Source of the DNA: Agaribacillus aureus
GTDB lineage: Bacteria > Bacteroidota > Bacteroidia > Cytophagales > Cyclobacteriaceae
Length of the DNA stretch: 64,000 nt
NCBI GenBank assembly: GCA_030442055.1
Contig: JAUJEB010000009.1
Span: 62,001 to 126,000, forward strand
Direction of reading: 5' to 3'
Shown here: positions 9,447-16,948 of the stretch, one piece after another
Layout: each line of letters opens with the position of its first letter
Numbering within the stretch: position 1 is the stretch's first letter
Made by a program: the position numbers and the translations under genes
The notes under the pieces: model-generated
What the model was told of the DNA's origin: nothing
The model's database searches: none
Seen by the model: the letters and a program-made list of their open reading frames with translations, nothing else

Positions 9447-9851
9447 ATGAACTATTGGCTAATAAAATCCGAACCCAATACCTACTCCTGGGATGATTTC
9501 GTTAAATTAAAAAGAGACCACTGGGATGGTGTTAGAAATTACCAGGCCCGAAATAACATGCAGGCGATGAAAAAAGGCGATTTGGCATTATTTTATCACA
9601 GCGTCAACGAAAAATCTGTTGTAGGCATTGCGGAGGTGGTCAAAGAATTTTACCCTGACCCAACGACCGACGACGACCGGTGGGTGGTTGTTGACGTGGT
9701 TCCAAAGGAAAAACTGAAAAAACCTGTAACCCTGGCACAAATAAAAGAAGATAAAAGATTGGAAAATATGGTTTTGGTTAAGAATTCAAGACTTTCCGTA
9801 CAACCTGTCAGGAAGGAGGAGTTTGATATTGTCGTGGGTATGGGAAGTTAA
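9447..9851 (+). CDS. EVE domain-containing protein
   Basis: The 134 residues form a single EVE domain, part of the PUA-like superfamily that includes human THYN1. The family opening is clear (MNYWLIKSEPNTYSWDDF), followed by WDGVRNYQARNNM and GDLALFYHS. EVE domains hold modified bases in an aromatic pocket, and known or suspected ligands include modified cytosine in DNA and RNA. Standalone bacterial EVE proteins remain poorly defined, so no substrate is assigned. The start is the ATG two bases after the upstream lipoprotein stop. No restriction or DNA-modification gene is adjacent. Confidence 0.9.
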   Translation: MNYWLIKSEPNTYSWDDFVKLKRDHWDGVRNYQARNNMQAMKKGDLALFYHSVNEKSVVGIAEVVKEFYPDPTTDDDRWVVVDVVPKEKLKKPVTLAQIKEDKRLENMVLVKNSRLSVQPVRKEEFDIVVGMGS

Positions 9852-9880
9852 ATAAATGTTGGAAATAAAATCAATTTGGT

Positions 9881-11371
9881 ATGAGGATGAGAATAATTTT
9901 GATATTAATGACGGGCCTTTTGGGGCTAAGTGAGGTATTTGGACAATCAAAATCAAGACTGGAGTTTGAAATTAAGCCAAACCAGCCACAACCGGAAATC
10001 GTTCCGATCGAGACCCAGGGGATTATGGTATTTAATCCTGCGGTCAAAAAGAAAGAAGAGGGTTTATCGAGTATAAATTTCACTTTTTATAACACCGAAT
10101 TCGAAAAGATCTGGGAGAAAGATGTTGTTACCAATAAGAAGTTAAACCTGAGTTTTTACGAGTATTTTGATGGTGCTTTTTATATGATTTTCAATAATAG
10201 CACCAAGGAATTTTTGGAAGTGGTCAAGATAGATCCGGCCACAGCGGACATCAGCAACTATGAATTTTATGTGGTTCGCGGAACGAAAATTAATGACTTT
10301 GCGGTGAAAGACGATAAGGTGGTGATTGGTGGCGCCATAAAAAATGTGCCCCTCATTCAACAAATGGATATTAATACTAAAAAGGTTAAAACCTTGCCCA
10401 GCATTGTTGAAGGCAAATTCGTTGAAGTGCTGGAGGTTTTTGTGAATGAGAAAACCAACGGCATCAGTGCGGTAATTTCAAGTACCTTCAATAAGAATAA
10501 AAACGTCATTGTCAGATCTTATAAAAATGACCCCGGCAAATTTGATGATCTGGTGATTACCTCAGATACCAAATTCGATTTTCATACAGCAAAAGTCACA
10601 AACCTGAATGCAGGCGAGAAGTTGGTCATGGGGAGTTACGGCTATAGAAAAAACTCCAATACCCAGGGTTTTTACATTGCCAAATTTATCGAAGACCAAC
10701 AAAAATTCCTGAAATTCTACAGTTTTACCGAACTGGATAATTTCTTTTCGTTTTTAGATGATCGCGAACAGGTTAGAATAGAAAACAGGGCCGATCGCAA
10801 GAAGGAAAAGGGGAAAGACCTGAAAATCAATTACCGCCTGTTAACACATGAGTTGGTGAGTCAGGGTGATCAGTACATTATGATAGGTGAGGCCTATTAT
10901 CCGGTATACAGAAGAGAAAGATACATCGATTACTTTGGTTACAGGAGGTATTATAATTACCGGATGGTTTTTGACGGCAACCAGTTTACCCATGCCGTAA
11001 TAGCCGGATTCAGTAAGACAGGTGATCTGCTATGGGATCAGAGTTTTAAAATTAATGATATCAAAACCAGGAATCTAAAGGAAAAGGTGAAGGCCTACGT
11101 AAAACCTGACAACATTACCCTGTTTTATAATTTAGAAGGACACATTAATAAGCTGACTATAAAAGATAACAAGGTTGACAATACCGAGGAGACCCTGGCT
11201 TTGGCTACCGAATATCAAAATGATCGGGTTAAAAGGGCTGACATCGGGTCGGCGGAATATTGGTATGATAACTATTTTATTGCGTGGGGTTATCAAAAAA
11301 TTAAGAATTTGGATAACCTTGATATAAAGAAAAAACGTAATATATTTTATATCAATAAAATGAGTTTTTGA
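9881..11371 (+). CDS. Secreted protein of unknown function, tandem paralogue A
   Basis: A 496-residue protein with a signal peptide ending in EVFGQ. The rest is strand-rich with regularly spaced aromatic residues and reads like a beta-propeller or similar repeat fold, although I cannot assign a family. It is clearly related along most of its length to the next gene. Shared blocks include the YRLL(T/V)H(E/D) region, GEA(Y/F)YP, (F/Y)THAV, LLWD-type strands, and the common C-terminus with YINK as its core. A basic linker (RADRKKEKGKDLK) before YRLL is also conserved in type. It lacks a type IX sorting tail. The gene follows the EVE gene by 29 bp and precedes its paralogue by about 240 bp. Confidence 0.8.
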   Translation: MRMRIILILMTGLLGLSEVFGQSKSRLEFEIKPNQPQPEIVPIETQGIMVFNPAVKKKEEGLSSINFTFYNTEFEKIWEKDVVTNKKLNLSFYEYFDGAFYMIFNNSTKEFLEVVKIDPATADISNYEFYVVRGTKINDFAVKDDKVVIGGAIKNVPLIQQMDINTKKVKTLPSIVEGKFVEVLEVFVNEKTNGISAVISSTFNKNKNVIVRSYKNDPGKFDDLVITSDTKFDFHTAKVTNLNAGEKLVMGSYGYRKNSNTQGFYIAKFIEDQQKFLKFYSFTELDNFFSFLDDREQVRIENRADRKKEKGKDLKINYRLLTHELVSQGDQYIMIGEAYYPVYRRERYIDYFGYRRYYNYRMVFDGNQFTHAVIAGFSKTGDLLWDQSFKINDIKTRNLKEKVKAYVKPDNITLFYNLEGHINKLTIKDNKVDNTEETLALATEYQNDRVKRADIGSAEYWYDNYFIAWGYQKIKNLDNLDIKKKRNIFYINKMSF

Positions 11372-11615
11372 GCAATGGGGATGTACAATAAGCGTTAGTT
11401 TTAGCTTTTAACCAAATTTTATTGGTTTTGGCGTGACTAATTTTCTTCCGTTACCTTCTTTTAGCTATGGTAGCGGGTAGAGAGGGAAGGCATTCCGGGG
11501 ATAAAAGAGAGTCGCCAAACGCCAGGGCCAACGAAATTTGGTTGCCCGTGATCAAACCAACCTTCTTGGATAGCTCTATGCTTTAAGATTCTGTGGTATG
11601 TAAAATCAATTGCGT

Positions 11616-13169
11616 ATGTGTAAAATGCTTACTCTAAAAAAAGTTTACGCCTTCGGCTATTGGATTGTCGCAGCGCTACTCATATTGGCCGTTGCACCAC
11701 TGAATGCCCAAATTCTGCAACCGGACAGAGTAGAGATCGAACTGGGCGATTTCAGTGATTACTACACCGTTATATCAGCTAAGAAGCAAGGACTGGTTTT
11801 GGTGAGGGAAAGTGATGAAAGGGTCGATCCCCGCTCAAATACCTGGGAGGTATTAAAGTATAATACCGATTTGACACTTGCTTGGCGTAGAAATTTGCAA
11901 ATCAAAATTGGCTATGAATTCAGAGGGTATGAATACCGCAGTGGGAAAGTCTATTTACTATTTAAGTCAGATAACTATCAAAATGACGAAATGCTGCTGC
12001 GTGTATTGACGCTATCCACTGGCGATACCGAAGAATCTGAAATCAAATACCTTTTCCCGTTAAATCTTACAGAATTTACAGTGGCAGGTAACGCGGTTGT
12101 TTTAGGGGGATACGTGAATTATATGCCTGCAGTAATTCATTATGACCTGTTGACCAAAAAAGTTAAGGTATTGCCCGGCATTTATAACAATCGAAGTGAG
12201 CTGATCGATTTAAGCGTAGATGAAGAAACCAACATTTTCAATATTCTGGTAACCGAAAAAACCTTCGATAAACGCAATACCCTGGCCATTAAGACTTTTG
12301 ACCGGAACGGCACGCTTTTACAAAATCGCACGCTGGAAACCAAGGGAAGTAATAACATAATTTTTGGCAAATCCACCAGATTTAACGCCAAGGAGCAATT
12401 TATTGCGGGAACCTATTCCAATAGCAAATCCAATTATTCCAGCGGCATATTTATCGCGAAAATAGAACCCACTGGCAATCAGGATATCACCTACATCAGT
12501 TATGGTGATCTTAGAAATTTTTTCAGCTACATGAAAGCAAAAAGAGAAGCCAGGGTACGTGACCGGATCAACCGCAGGAAGATCAAGGGAAAGAAAGTCA
12601 GATTCAGGTACCGGTTGCTGGTTCACGACATTGTGGAAAAAGACGATATGTTTTTACTGTTTGGAGAAGCCTTTTATCCAAAATACAATAATACCTCTCT
12701 TTCATCACTGGCCTACGGGCCTTATTTCTCCAGGGGTAGAAACAGTGATAATATGTATTTCGCCGGGTACAAATACACACATGCAGTCGTCGTAGCCTTT
12801 AACAAAAAGGGGAAGGTGCTATGGGACAATAGCTTTGAAATTAACGATGTAACTTCCTTCAGCCTGGACCAATATGTGAATGCCAGCGTAGAGGAAAAAC
12901 GGGTGATTTTGTTGTACTTGTATGAAAATGTAATTCGCTCCAAATTAATTAGTCAGGACCAGATACTGGAAGGTAAAACCTTTAACGATATAAAGATGAC
13001 CTTCGAGGACGACGTGGCCAAAAACAATGACTACGAGGTTGGAGGGCTGGCTTTGTGGTATGACAAGTTCTTCTATGCCTATGGCGTGCAGAGAATTAAA
13101 AATGACAAAGACAGGCAGGCCAAGCTGAATCGAAAGGTATTTTATATTAACAAAATAACTTACCAGTAG
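11616..13169 (+). CDS. Secreted protein of unknown function, tandem paralogue B
   Basis: A 517-residue paralogue of the preceding gene. Its signal peptide has a long hydrophobic core and ends at PLNAQ. The open frame extends 6 bases upstream to a TTG; the ATG at 11616 or the one at 11625 is preferred. It shares the layout of its neighbour: an N-terminal strand-rich part, a basic linker (RDRINRRKIKGKKVRF), then YRLLVHD, FGEAFYP, YTHAVVVAF, KVLWDNSFEINDV and the terminal VFYINKITY. Divergence between the copies is high enough that the duplication looks old. Function is unknown; location is periplasm or cell surface by the signal peptide. The 245-bp gap before it shows only a weak AACCAA/TTGGTT dyad at 11410-11427. 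Confidence 0.8.
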   Translation: MCKMLTLKKVYAFGYWIVAALLILAVAPLNAQILQPDRVEIELGDFSDYYTVISAKKQGLVLVRESDERVDPRSNTWEVLKYNTDLTLAWRRNLQIKIGYEFRGYEYRSGKVYLLFKSDNYQNDEMLLRVLTLSTGDTEESEIKYLFPLNLTEFTVAGNAVVLGGYVNYMPAVIHYDLLTKKVKVLPGIYNNRSELIDLSVDEETNIFNILVTEKTFDKRNTLAIKTFDRNGTLLQNRTLETKGSNNIIFGKSTRFNAKEQFIAGTYSNSKSNYSSGIFIAKIEPTGNQDITYISYGDLRNFFSYMKAKREARVRDRINRRKIKGKKVRFRYRLLVHDIVEKDDMFLLFGEAFYPKYNNTSLSSLAYGPYFSRGRNSDNMYFAGYKYTHAVVVAFNKKGKVLWDNSFEINDVTSFSLDQYVNASVEEKRVILLYLYENVIRSKLISQDQILEGKTFNDIKMTFEDDVAKNNDYEVGGLALWYDKFFYAYGVQRIKNDKDRQAKLNRKVFYINKITYQ

Positions 13170-13209
13170 CCCCTATTTTATACTACAGAAGAAAGATCTT
13201 TGCAATTCA

Positions 13210-13241
13210 TTGATCTGAATAGATCATTTTGTCTATATTTG
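13210..13241 (+). promoter_or_regulatory. Bacteroidota-type promoter with operator-like dyad before pyrR
   Basis: TTG at 13210-13212 and TATATTTG at 13234-13241 are 21 bp apart and match the Bacteroidota -33 (TTTG/TTG) and -7 (TAnnTTTG) elements. A perfect dyad, TGATCT-GAAT-AGATCA, occupies 13211-13226 and overlaps the -33 element. Transcription would begin only about 8 bases before the pyrR ATG, leaving no room for an attenuator leader. Confidence 0.55.
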
Positions 13242-13254
13242 CTGGACAAAAATC

Positions 13255-13803
13255 ATGCAAAAAAGATTACTACTAGACTCAAAGTTACTGGACATTACTA
13301 TTAGCCGGCTTTGTCAGCAACTTATAGAAAATCATGGTGAATTTGAGGATACCGTAATTTTAGGCCTGCAACCCAAAGGTATTTTTCTGGCCGAAAGAAT
13401 CAAAACCAAGTTAGAAAGCCTCCTTCAAAACAAAATACAAACCGGTCAGCTTGACGCTACTTTTCATCGGGATGATTTTCGCAGAAGAGTGACTCCCCTT
13501 AAGGCTAACACAACCAATGTTCCCTTTATCATAGAAGACAAAAAAGTAGTGCTTATAGATGACGTGCTCTTTACCGGCCGCACGGTCAGGGCGGCGCTTG
13601 ATGCTATGACTGCTTTCGGAAGGCCCTCAAAGGTGGAGTTGCTGGTATTGATCAATAGAAGATACAGTCGCGATACACCGATAGAACCACAATACGTTGG
13701 CAAACACGTGAATACCATGTTCAGCCAGCGGGTGCTTGTAGAGTTGAAAGAGCAGGGCACAAAAAAAGACAACATTTGGTTGGTAGATAAGAAAGATAAA
13801 TAA
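13255..13803 (+). CDS. pyrR: PyrR-type phosphoribosyltransferase
   Basis: A 182-residue type I phosphoribosyltransferase resembling PyrR, the bifunctional pyr-operon regulator and uracil phosphoribosyltransferase. The PRPP-binding loop is clear (VVLIDDVLFTGRTVRAAL near residues 98-115). The N-terminus is PyrR-like (ILGLQPKGIFLAERI), and the basic RDDFRRRV segment is typical of the family. pyrB starts one base after its stop codon, which supports a role in pyrimidine synthesis. In Firmicutes PyrR binds nascent pyr mRNA, but the predicted transcript start here leaves almost no leader. Its role in this organism may therefore be enzymatic, or use another regulatory mode. Confidence 0.9.
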   Translation: MQKRLLLDSKLLDITISRLCQQLIENHGEFEDTVILGLQPKGIFLAERIKTKLESLLQNKIQTGQLDATFHRDDFRRRVTPLKANTTNVPFIIEDKKVVLIDDVLFTGRTVRAALDAMTAFGRPSKVELLVLINRRYSRDTPIEPQYVGKHVNTMFSQRVLVELKEQGTKKDNIWLVDKKDK

Positions 13804-13804
13804 T

Positions 13805-14737
13805 ATGCAGCAATTAAGTTCGAAGCATCTACTGGGCATTAAAGATCTTACCACTAGTGACATCGAGTTGATTTTCGAAACCGCAGATAATTTTAAAGAG
13901 GTCATTAACAGGCCCATCAAGAAAGTTCCTTCCCTGAGAGATATCACTATTGCTAATGTTTTTTTTGAAAATTCCACCAGGACAAAGCTTTCCTTCGAAC
14001 TGGCGGAAAAGAGACTTTCTGCAGATGTAGTTAACTTTTCTTCCTCCAATAGCTCTGTCAAAAAGGGGGAAACACTCCTGGATACTGTTAACAATATCCT
14101 GGCTATGAAAGTCGACATGGTGGTATTGAGACACTCCAGTCCTGGTGCGCCGCATTTCCTTGCCAGGCACATTAAAGCAAACATCATTAATGCGGGAGAT
14201 GGCACGCATGAACATCCGACCCAGGCATTGCTGGATACTTTTTCAATACGTGAAAAACTAGGCGATGTCGCAGGAAAAAAAGTAGCAATTATCGGAGATA
14301 TTCTACATTCCAGGGTGGCGCTGTCCAATATTTTCGCCCTTCAGAAATTAGGTGCCGAAGTGATGGTTTGCGGGCCCAATACTTTGTTGCCAAAGTTTAT
14401 TGGCAATGTTGGTGTGAAAGTCGAGCTCGATGTTAAGAAGGCATTAAAATGGTGTGATGTGGCAAATGTGCTAAGAATTCAGATGGAACGCCAGCAAATA
14501 AAATATTTCCCTTCACTGCGCGAATATACCCTCTATTATGGTATTAATAAGCAATTGCTTGATGCATTGGATCGCCCGATCACAATTATGCATCCGGGCC
14601 CTATTAACAGAGGCGTCGAGCTGAACAGCGATGTGGCCGACTCGGAACATTCCATCATTTTAAACCAGGTGGAAAATGGGGTTGCCGTGAGAATGGCTGT
14701 TTTGTATTTACTGGCTGGGATTGCCTCTGACAACTAA
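13805..14737 (+). CDS. pyrB: Aspartate carbamoyltransferase catalytic subunit
   Basis: Catalyses carbamoyl phosphate plus L-aspartate to N-carbamoyl-aspartate, the committed step of pyrimidine synthesis in the cytoplasm. The 310-residue length is normal for the catalytic chain. The carbamoyl-phosphate-binding motif FFENSTRTKLSFELA is at about residues 52-66. HEHPTQALLDTF supplies the conserved His-Pro-Thr-Gln block, and MHPGPINRGVEL provides the C-terminal substrate loop. No pyrI regulatory chain is present next to it, so this may be the unregulated class that pairs with pyrR. It forms a two-gene unit with pyrR. Confidence 0.96.
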   Translation: MQQLSSKHLLGIKDLTTSDIELIFETADNFKEVINRPIKKVPSLRDITIANVFFENSTRTKLSFELAEKRLSADVVNFSSSNSSVKKGETLLDTVNNILAMKVDMVVLRHSSPGAPHFLARHIKANIINAGDGTHEHPTQALLDTFSIREKLGDVAGKKVAIIGDILHSRVALSNIFALQKLGAEVMVCGPNTLLPKFIGNVGVKVELDVKKALKWCDVANVLRIQMERQQIKYFPSLREYTLYYGINKQLLDALDRPITIMHPGPINRGVELNSDVADSEHSIILNQVENGVAVRMAVLYLLAGIASDN

Positions 14738-14756
14738 AATACCCTGTTCCTTCTTT

Positions 14757-14781
14757 GTGATCACTTACCCAAAATAGTGAT
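14757..14781. promoter_or_regulatory. Dyad between pyrB and the cystathionine beta-synthase gene
   Basis: GTGATCAC at 14757-14764 is a perfect palindrome. It overlaps a larger dyad, ATCACT (14760-14765) with AGTGAT (14776-14781). A TAATTTTG hexamer-like -7 element follows at 14813-14820, 22 bases before the next ATG. The dyad could be an operator for the downstream gene or the end of the pyr transcript. There is no T-run, so a terminator is less likely. Confidence 0.3.
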
Positions 14782-14842
14782 AGAAGCATTATAATTTGAA
14801 TAATTATATAAGTAATTTTGCTTTCTCAAATAGCAAATTCAG

Positions 14843-16216
14843 ATGTATTATAATTCAATTATCGAAACCATAGGAAACACCCCCCTGGTGAAGCTTAATA
14901 GCGTTTCTCAAGGCATTAAGGGGACGATTCTGGCTAAGGTAGAATACTTTAACCCAGGTAATTCTATGAAAGACAGGATGGCATTGAAGATGATAGAAGA
15001 TGCGGAGAAAGAAGGTGTTTTAAAACCTGGTGGAACCATCATTGAAGGAACCTCTGGAAACACAGGAATGGGTTTGGCGCTGGCGGCTATTTCAAAAGGT
15101 TATAAGTGTATATTTACACTGGCCGACAAACAATCTCAGGAAAAGATCGATATTCTCAGAGCTGTAGGAGCCGAAGTAATTGTTTGTCCTACCAACGTGC
15201 CACCTGAAGACCCGCGCTCTTATTATTCAATTGCCAAAAAGCTAAATGAGGAAACACCGAACTCATTTTATCCCAATCAATACGATAATTTGTCTAATGC
15301 CAAGGCGCATTATGAAACGACCGGCCCTGAAATATGGGAGCAGACCGAAGGGAAGGTTACGCATTATGCGGCAGGTGTGGGTACCGGTGGTTCAATGTGT
15401 GGTGTTGCCAAATACCTGAAAGAACAAAATGAATCGATCGTTTCGGTTGGCATTGATACCTATGGCTCGGTATTTAAGCATTACAAGGAAACACGTCAGT
15501 TTGACGAAAATGAGATTTATCCATACCTGACCGAAGGTATCGGAGAAGATATATTGCCCAAAAACGTAGACTTTAACCTGATTGACACCTTTGTAAAGGT
15601 TACTGATAAAGATGGGGCGATTATGACGCGCCGCCTGGCGCGTGAAGAGGGGCTGTTCGTTGGTTGGTCTTGTGGATCTGCCGTATATGGAGCCCTGGAA
15701 TATGCCAGGAAGAACTTAGAGGAAAATGATGTGATGGTCATTATTCTTCCCGATCACGGTACTCGCTACCTGGGTAAAATTTACAATGACAACTGGATGA
15801 AAGATCACGGCTTCCTGGAAGCGCGTGAGTTTGCTACCGCCAAGGATATAATATCTCGAAATAATGGGCGCAGTCAATTATTTACAATTCGGGAAGACTT
15901 GAAAATTGAAGAGGCCATAAAAATTTTCAGCAGTGAAGGAATTTCTCAATTACCGGTGATCGATAGTGATGATCACTTTGTAGGAAGTGTAACAGATACC
16001 AAGTTGCTGGGAAGTCTTATTGAAAATCCGGAGATTAAAAGCGAATCCGTCAAGGAAGTAATGGACAAGCCTTTTCAATTTGTGGCTTTAAATAGTACGC
16101 TGGATGTTTTGTCATCTTTAATCAATAAAGACAACAAAGCGCTGTTGGTAAGAGATGAGGCCAATAAAGTGCACATCATCACACAACAGGATTTGCTGCT
16201 GGCAATTTCAAATTAA
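14843..16216 (+). CDS. Cystathionine beta-synthase (PLP domain plus CBS pair)
   Basis: A 457-residue cytoplasmic PLP enzyme of the cysteine synthase/cystathionine beta-synthase family. The PLP lysine is in NPGNSMKDRMALKMI near residue 40. The substrate loop EGTSGNTGMGLA and the phosphate-binding glycine loop GVGTGGSMCGVA follow, then VGWSCGSAVYGA. From about residue 335 a pair of CBS domains completes the protein (ISQLPVIDSDDHFVGSVTD, LNSTLDVLSSLI), which separates it from plain CysK. There is no N-terminal heme-binding extension of the human type. The likely reaction is homocysteine plus serine to cystathionine, though O-acetylserine sulfhydrylase activity is possible in this family. Confidence 0.93.
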   Translation: MYYNSIIETIGNTPLVKLNSVSQGIKGTILAKVEYFNPGNSMKDRMALKMIEDAEKEGVLKPGGTIIEGTSGNTGMGLALAAISKGYKCIFTLADKQSQEKIDILRAVGAEVIVCPTNVPPEDPRSYYSIAKKLNEETPNSFYPNQYDNLSNAKAHYETTGPEIWEQTEGKVTHYAAGVGTGGSMCGVAKYLKEQNESIVSVGIDTYGSVFKHYKETRQFDENEIYPYLTEGIGEDILPKNVDFNLIDTFVKVTDKDGAIMTRRLAREEGLFVGWSCGSAVYGALEYARKNLEENDVMVIILPDHGTRYLGKIYNDNWMKDHGFLEAREFATAKDIISRNNGRSQLFTIREDLKIEEAIKIFSSEGISQLPVIDSDDHFVGSVTDTKLLGSLIENPEIKSESVKEVMDKPFQFVALNSTLDVLSSLINKDNKALLVRDEANKVHIITQQDLLLAISN

Positions 16217-16248
16217 AGGGTTGGTGTAGACAGCCGGATAAACCAGGA

Positions 16249-16287
16249 AGACTACGGTGACTTGATTTCCATCGTTTACCGTAGTCT
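16249..16287. terminator. Inverted repeat between convergent genes
   Basis: AGACTACGGT at 16249-16258 and ACCGTAGTCT at 16278-16287 form a perfect 10-bp stem around a 19-base loop. It lies in the gap between two convergent genes, a usual place for a shared terminator. There is no strong T-run on either side, so termination is inferred from position and stem only. Confidence 0.45.
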
Positions 16288-16308
16288 GAAATGTCTTGCA
16301 TGCGGTTG

Positions 16309-16614
16309 CTATAATACCACAACAGAGTTTTCTGTGGTAAACTCGTTGCTTACGTATTTGTCAGCACTCCAGTCATTCTCCCAAGTTTTTCCATCAATTA
16401 GGTACTTAAACTGATATTCCTGCCCTACTGATAAATCTTGTGTTATTTTAAAAGATCCGTCTTTTAATTTTTTCATAGGCAGCGCTTTGGAATTCCAATC
16501 ATTAAATTCACCCACCACAGCCACTTTTTTTGCAGAGCTGGCAGCTTCTTTAGGTAAGCTAAATGTAACTTTACATAGAGGCTTACTTTTCAAGTATTGT
16601 TTTTTAAGACTCAT
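16309..16614 (-). CDS. Isoamylase early-set (CBM48) domain protein
   Basis: About 101 residues, almost entirely one glycogen-binding-like CBM48 / isoamylase early-set domain. The signature KVAVVGEFNDWN is followed by PMKKLKDGSFKI and YQFKYLIDGKTWENDW, the pattern of AMPK-beta glycogen-binding domains. The open frame reaches 16650, but the ATG at 16612-16614 (MSLKKQYLKSKP) matches the usual start. No signal peptide or enzymatic domain is present. Such stand-alone domains are common in Bacteroidota, and their partner is unknown. No glycogen gene is adjacent. Confidence 0.87.
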   Translation of the reverse strand: MSLKKQYLKSKPLCKVTFSLPKEAASSAKKVAVVGEFNDWNSKALPMKKLKDGSFKITQDLSVGQEYQFKYLIDGKTWENDWSADKYVSNEFTTENSVVVL

Positions 16615-16948
16615 TTTAACTAACGATTTAACATTCAAACATTTATGCAAAGATAAGTTAAATAAAGATCAGAGATCAAAACACGGGCTGAATATTTGCA
16701 ATATTTTTAAAAATTTAATGGTTAATTCAAATATTAATAATCTTTTTTCGCTTTCACGTCCGCGAAATAAAAATCTGGAGACGAAAAAAGTGGCGTAATT
16801 CCCGAAATTTGCTGTGCTATCCGGTTATAATAATGTTTTTTAGATTGAAATTTATAATTCAGCCTGTCACTATTGTACAGATATTAAGAATTAATCGTTT
16901 TCTTTATACTTAAATCCAACAATGGCTTTCTAAGACCTGAAATTTCTT
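16615..16948. other. Divergent intergenic region with inverted repeat
   Basis: 334 AT-rich bases between the CBM48 gene and the AsmA-like gene. A perfect 9-bp inverted repeat, CTTTTTTCG (16742-16750) with CGAAAAAAG (16782-16790), is the only structure noted. Small open frames here have no coding character. No convincing TAnnTTTG element was found for either gene. Confidence 0.4.

Noticed and set aside
13140-13255. A PyrR-type RNA attenuator before pyrR
   Set aside because: The predicted transcription start leaves about 8 bases of leader, and the only dyad is upstream of that start.
13627-14328. A long minus-strand open frame (233 codons) opposite pyrR-pyrB
   Set aside because: It has no recognisable family, no signal peptide and low-complexity composition, and pyrB on the plus strand fully explains the sequence.
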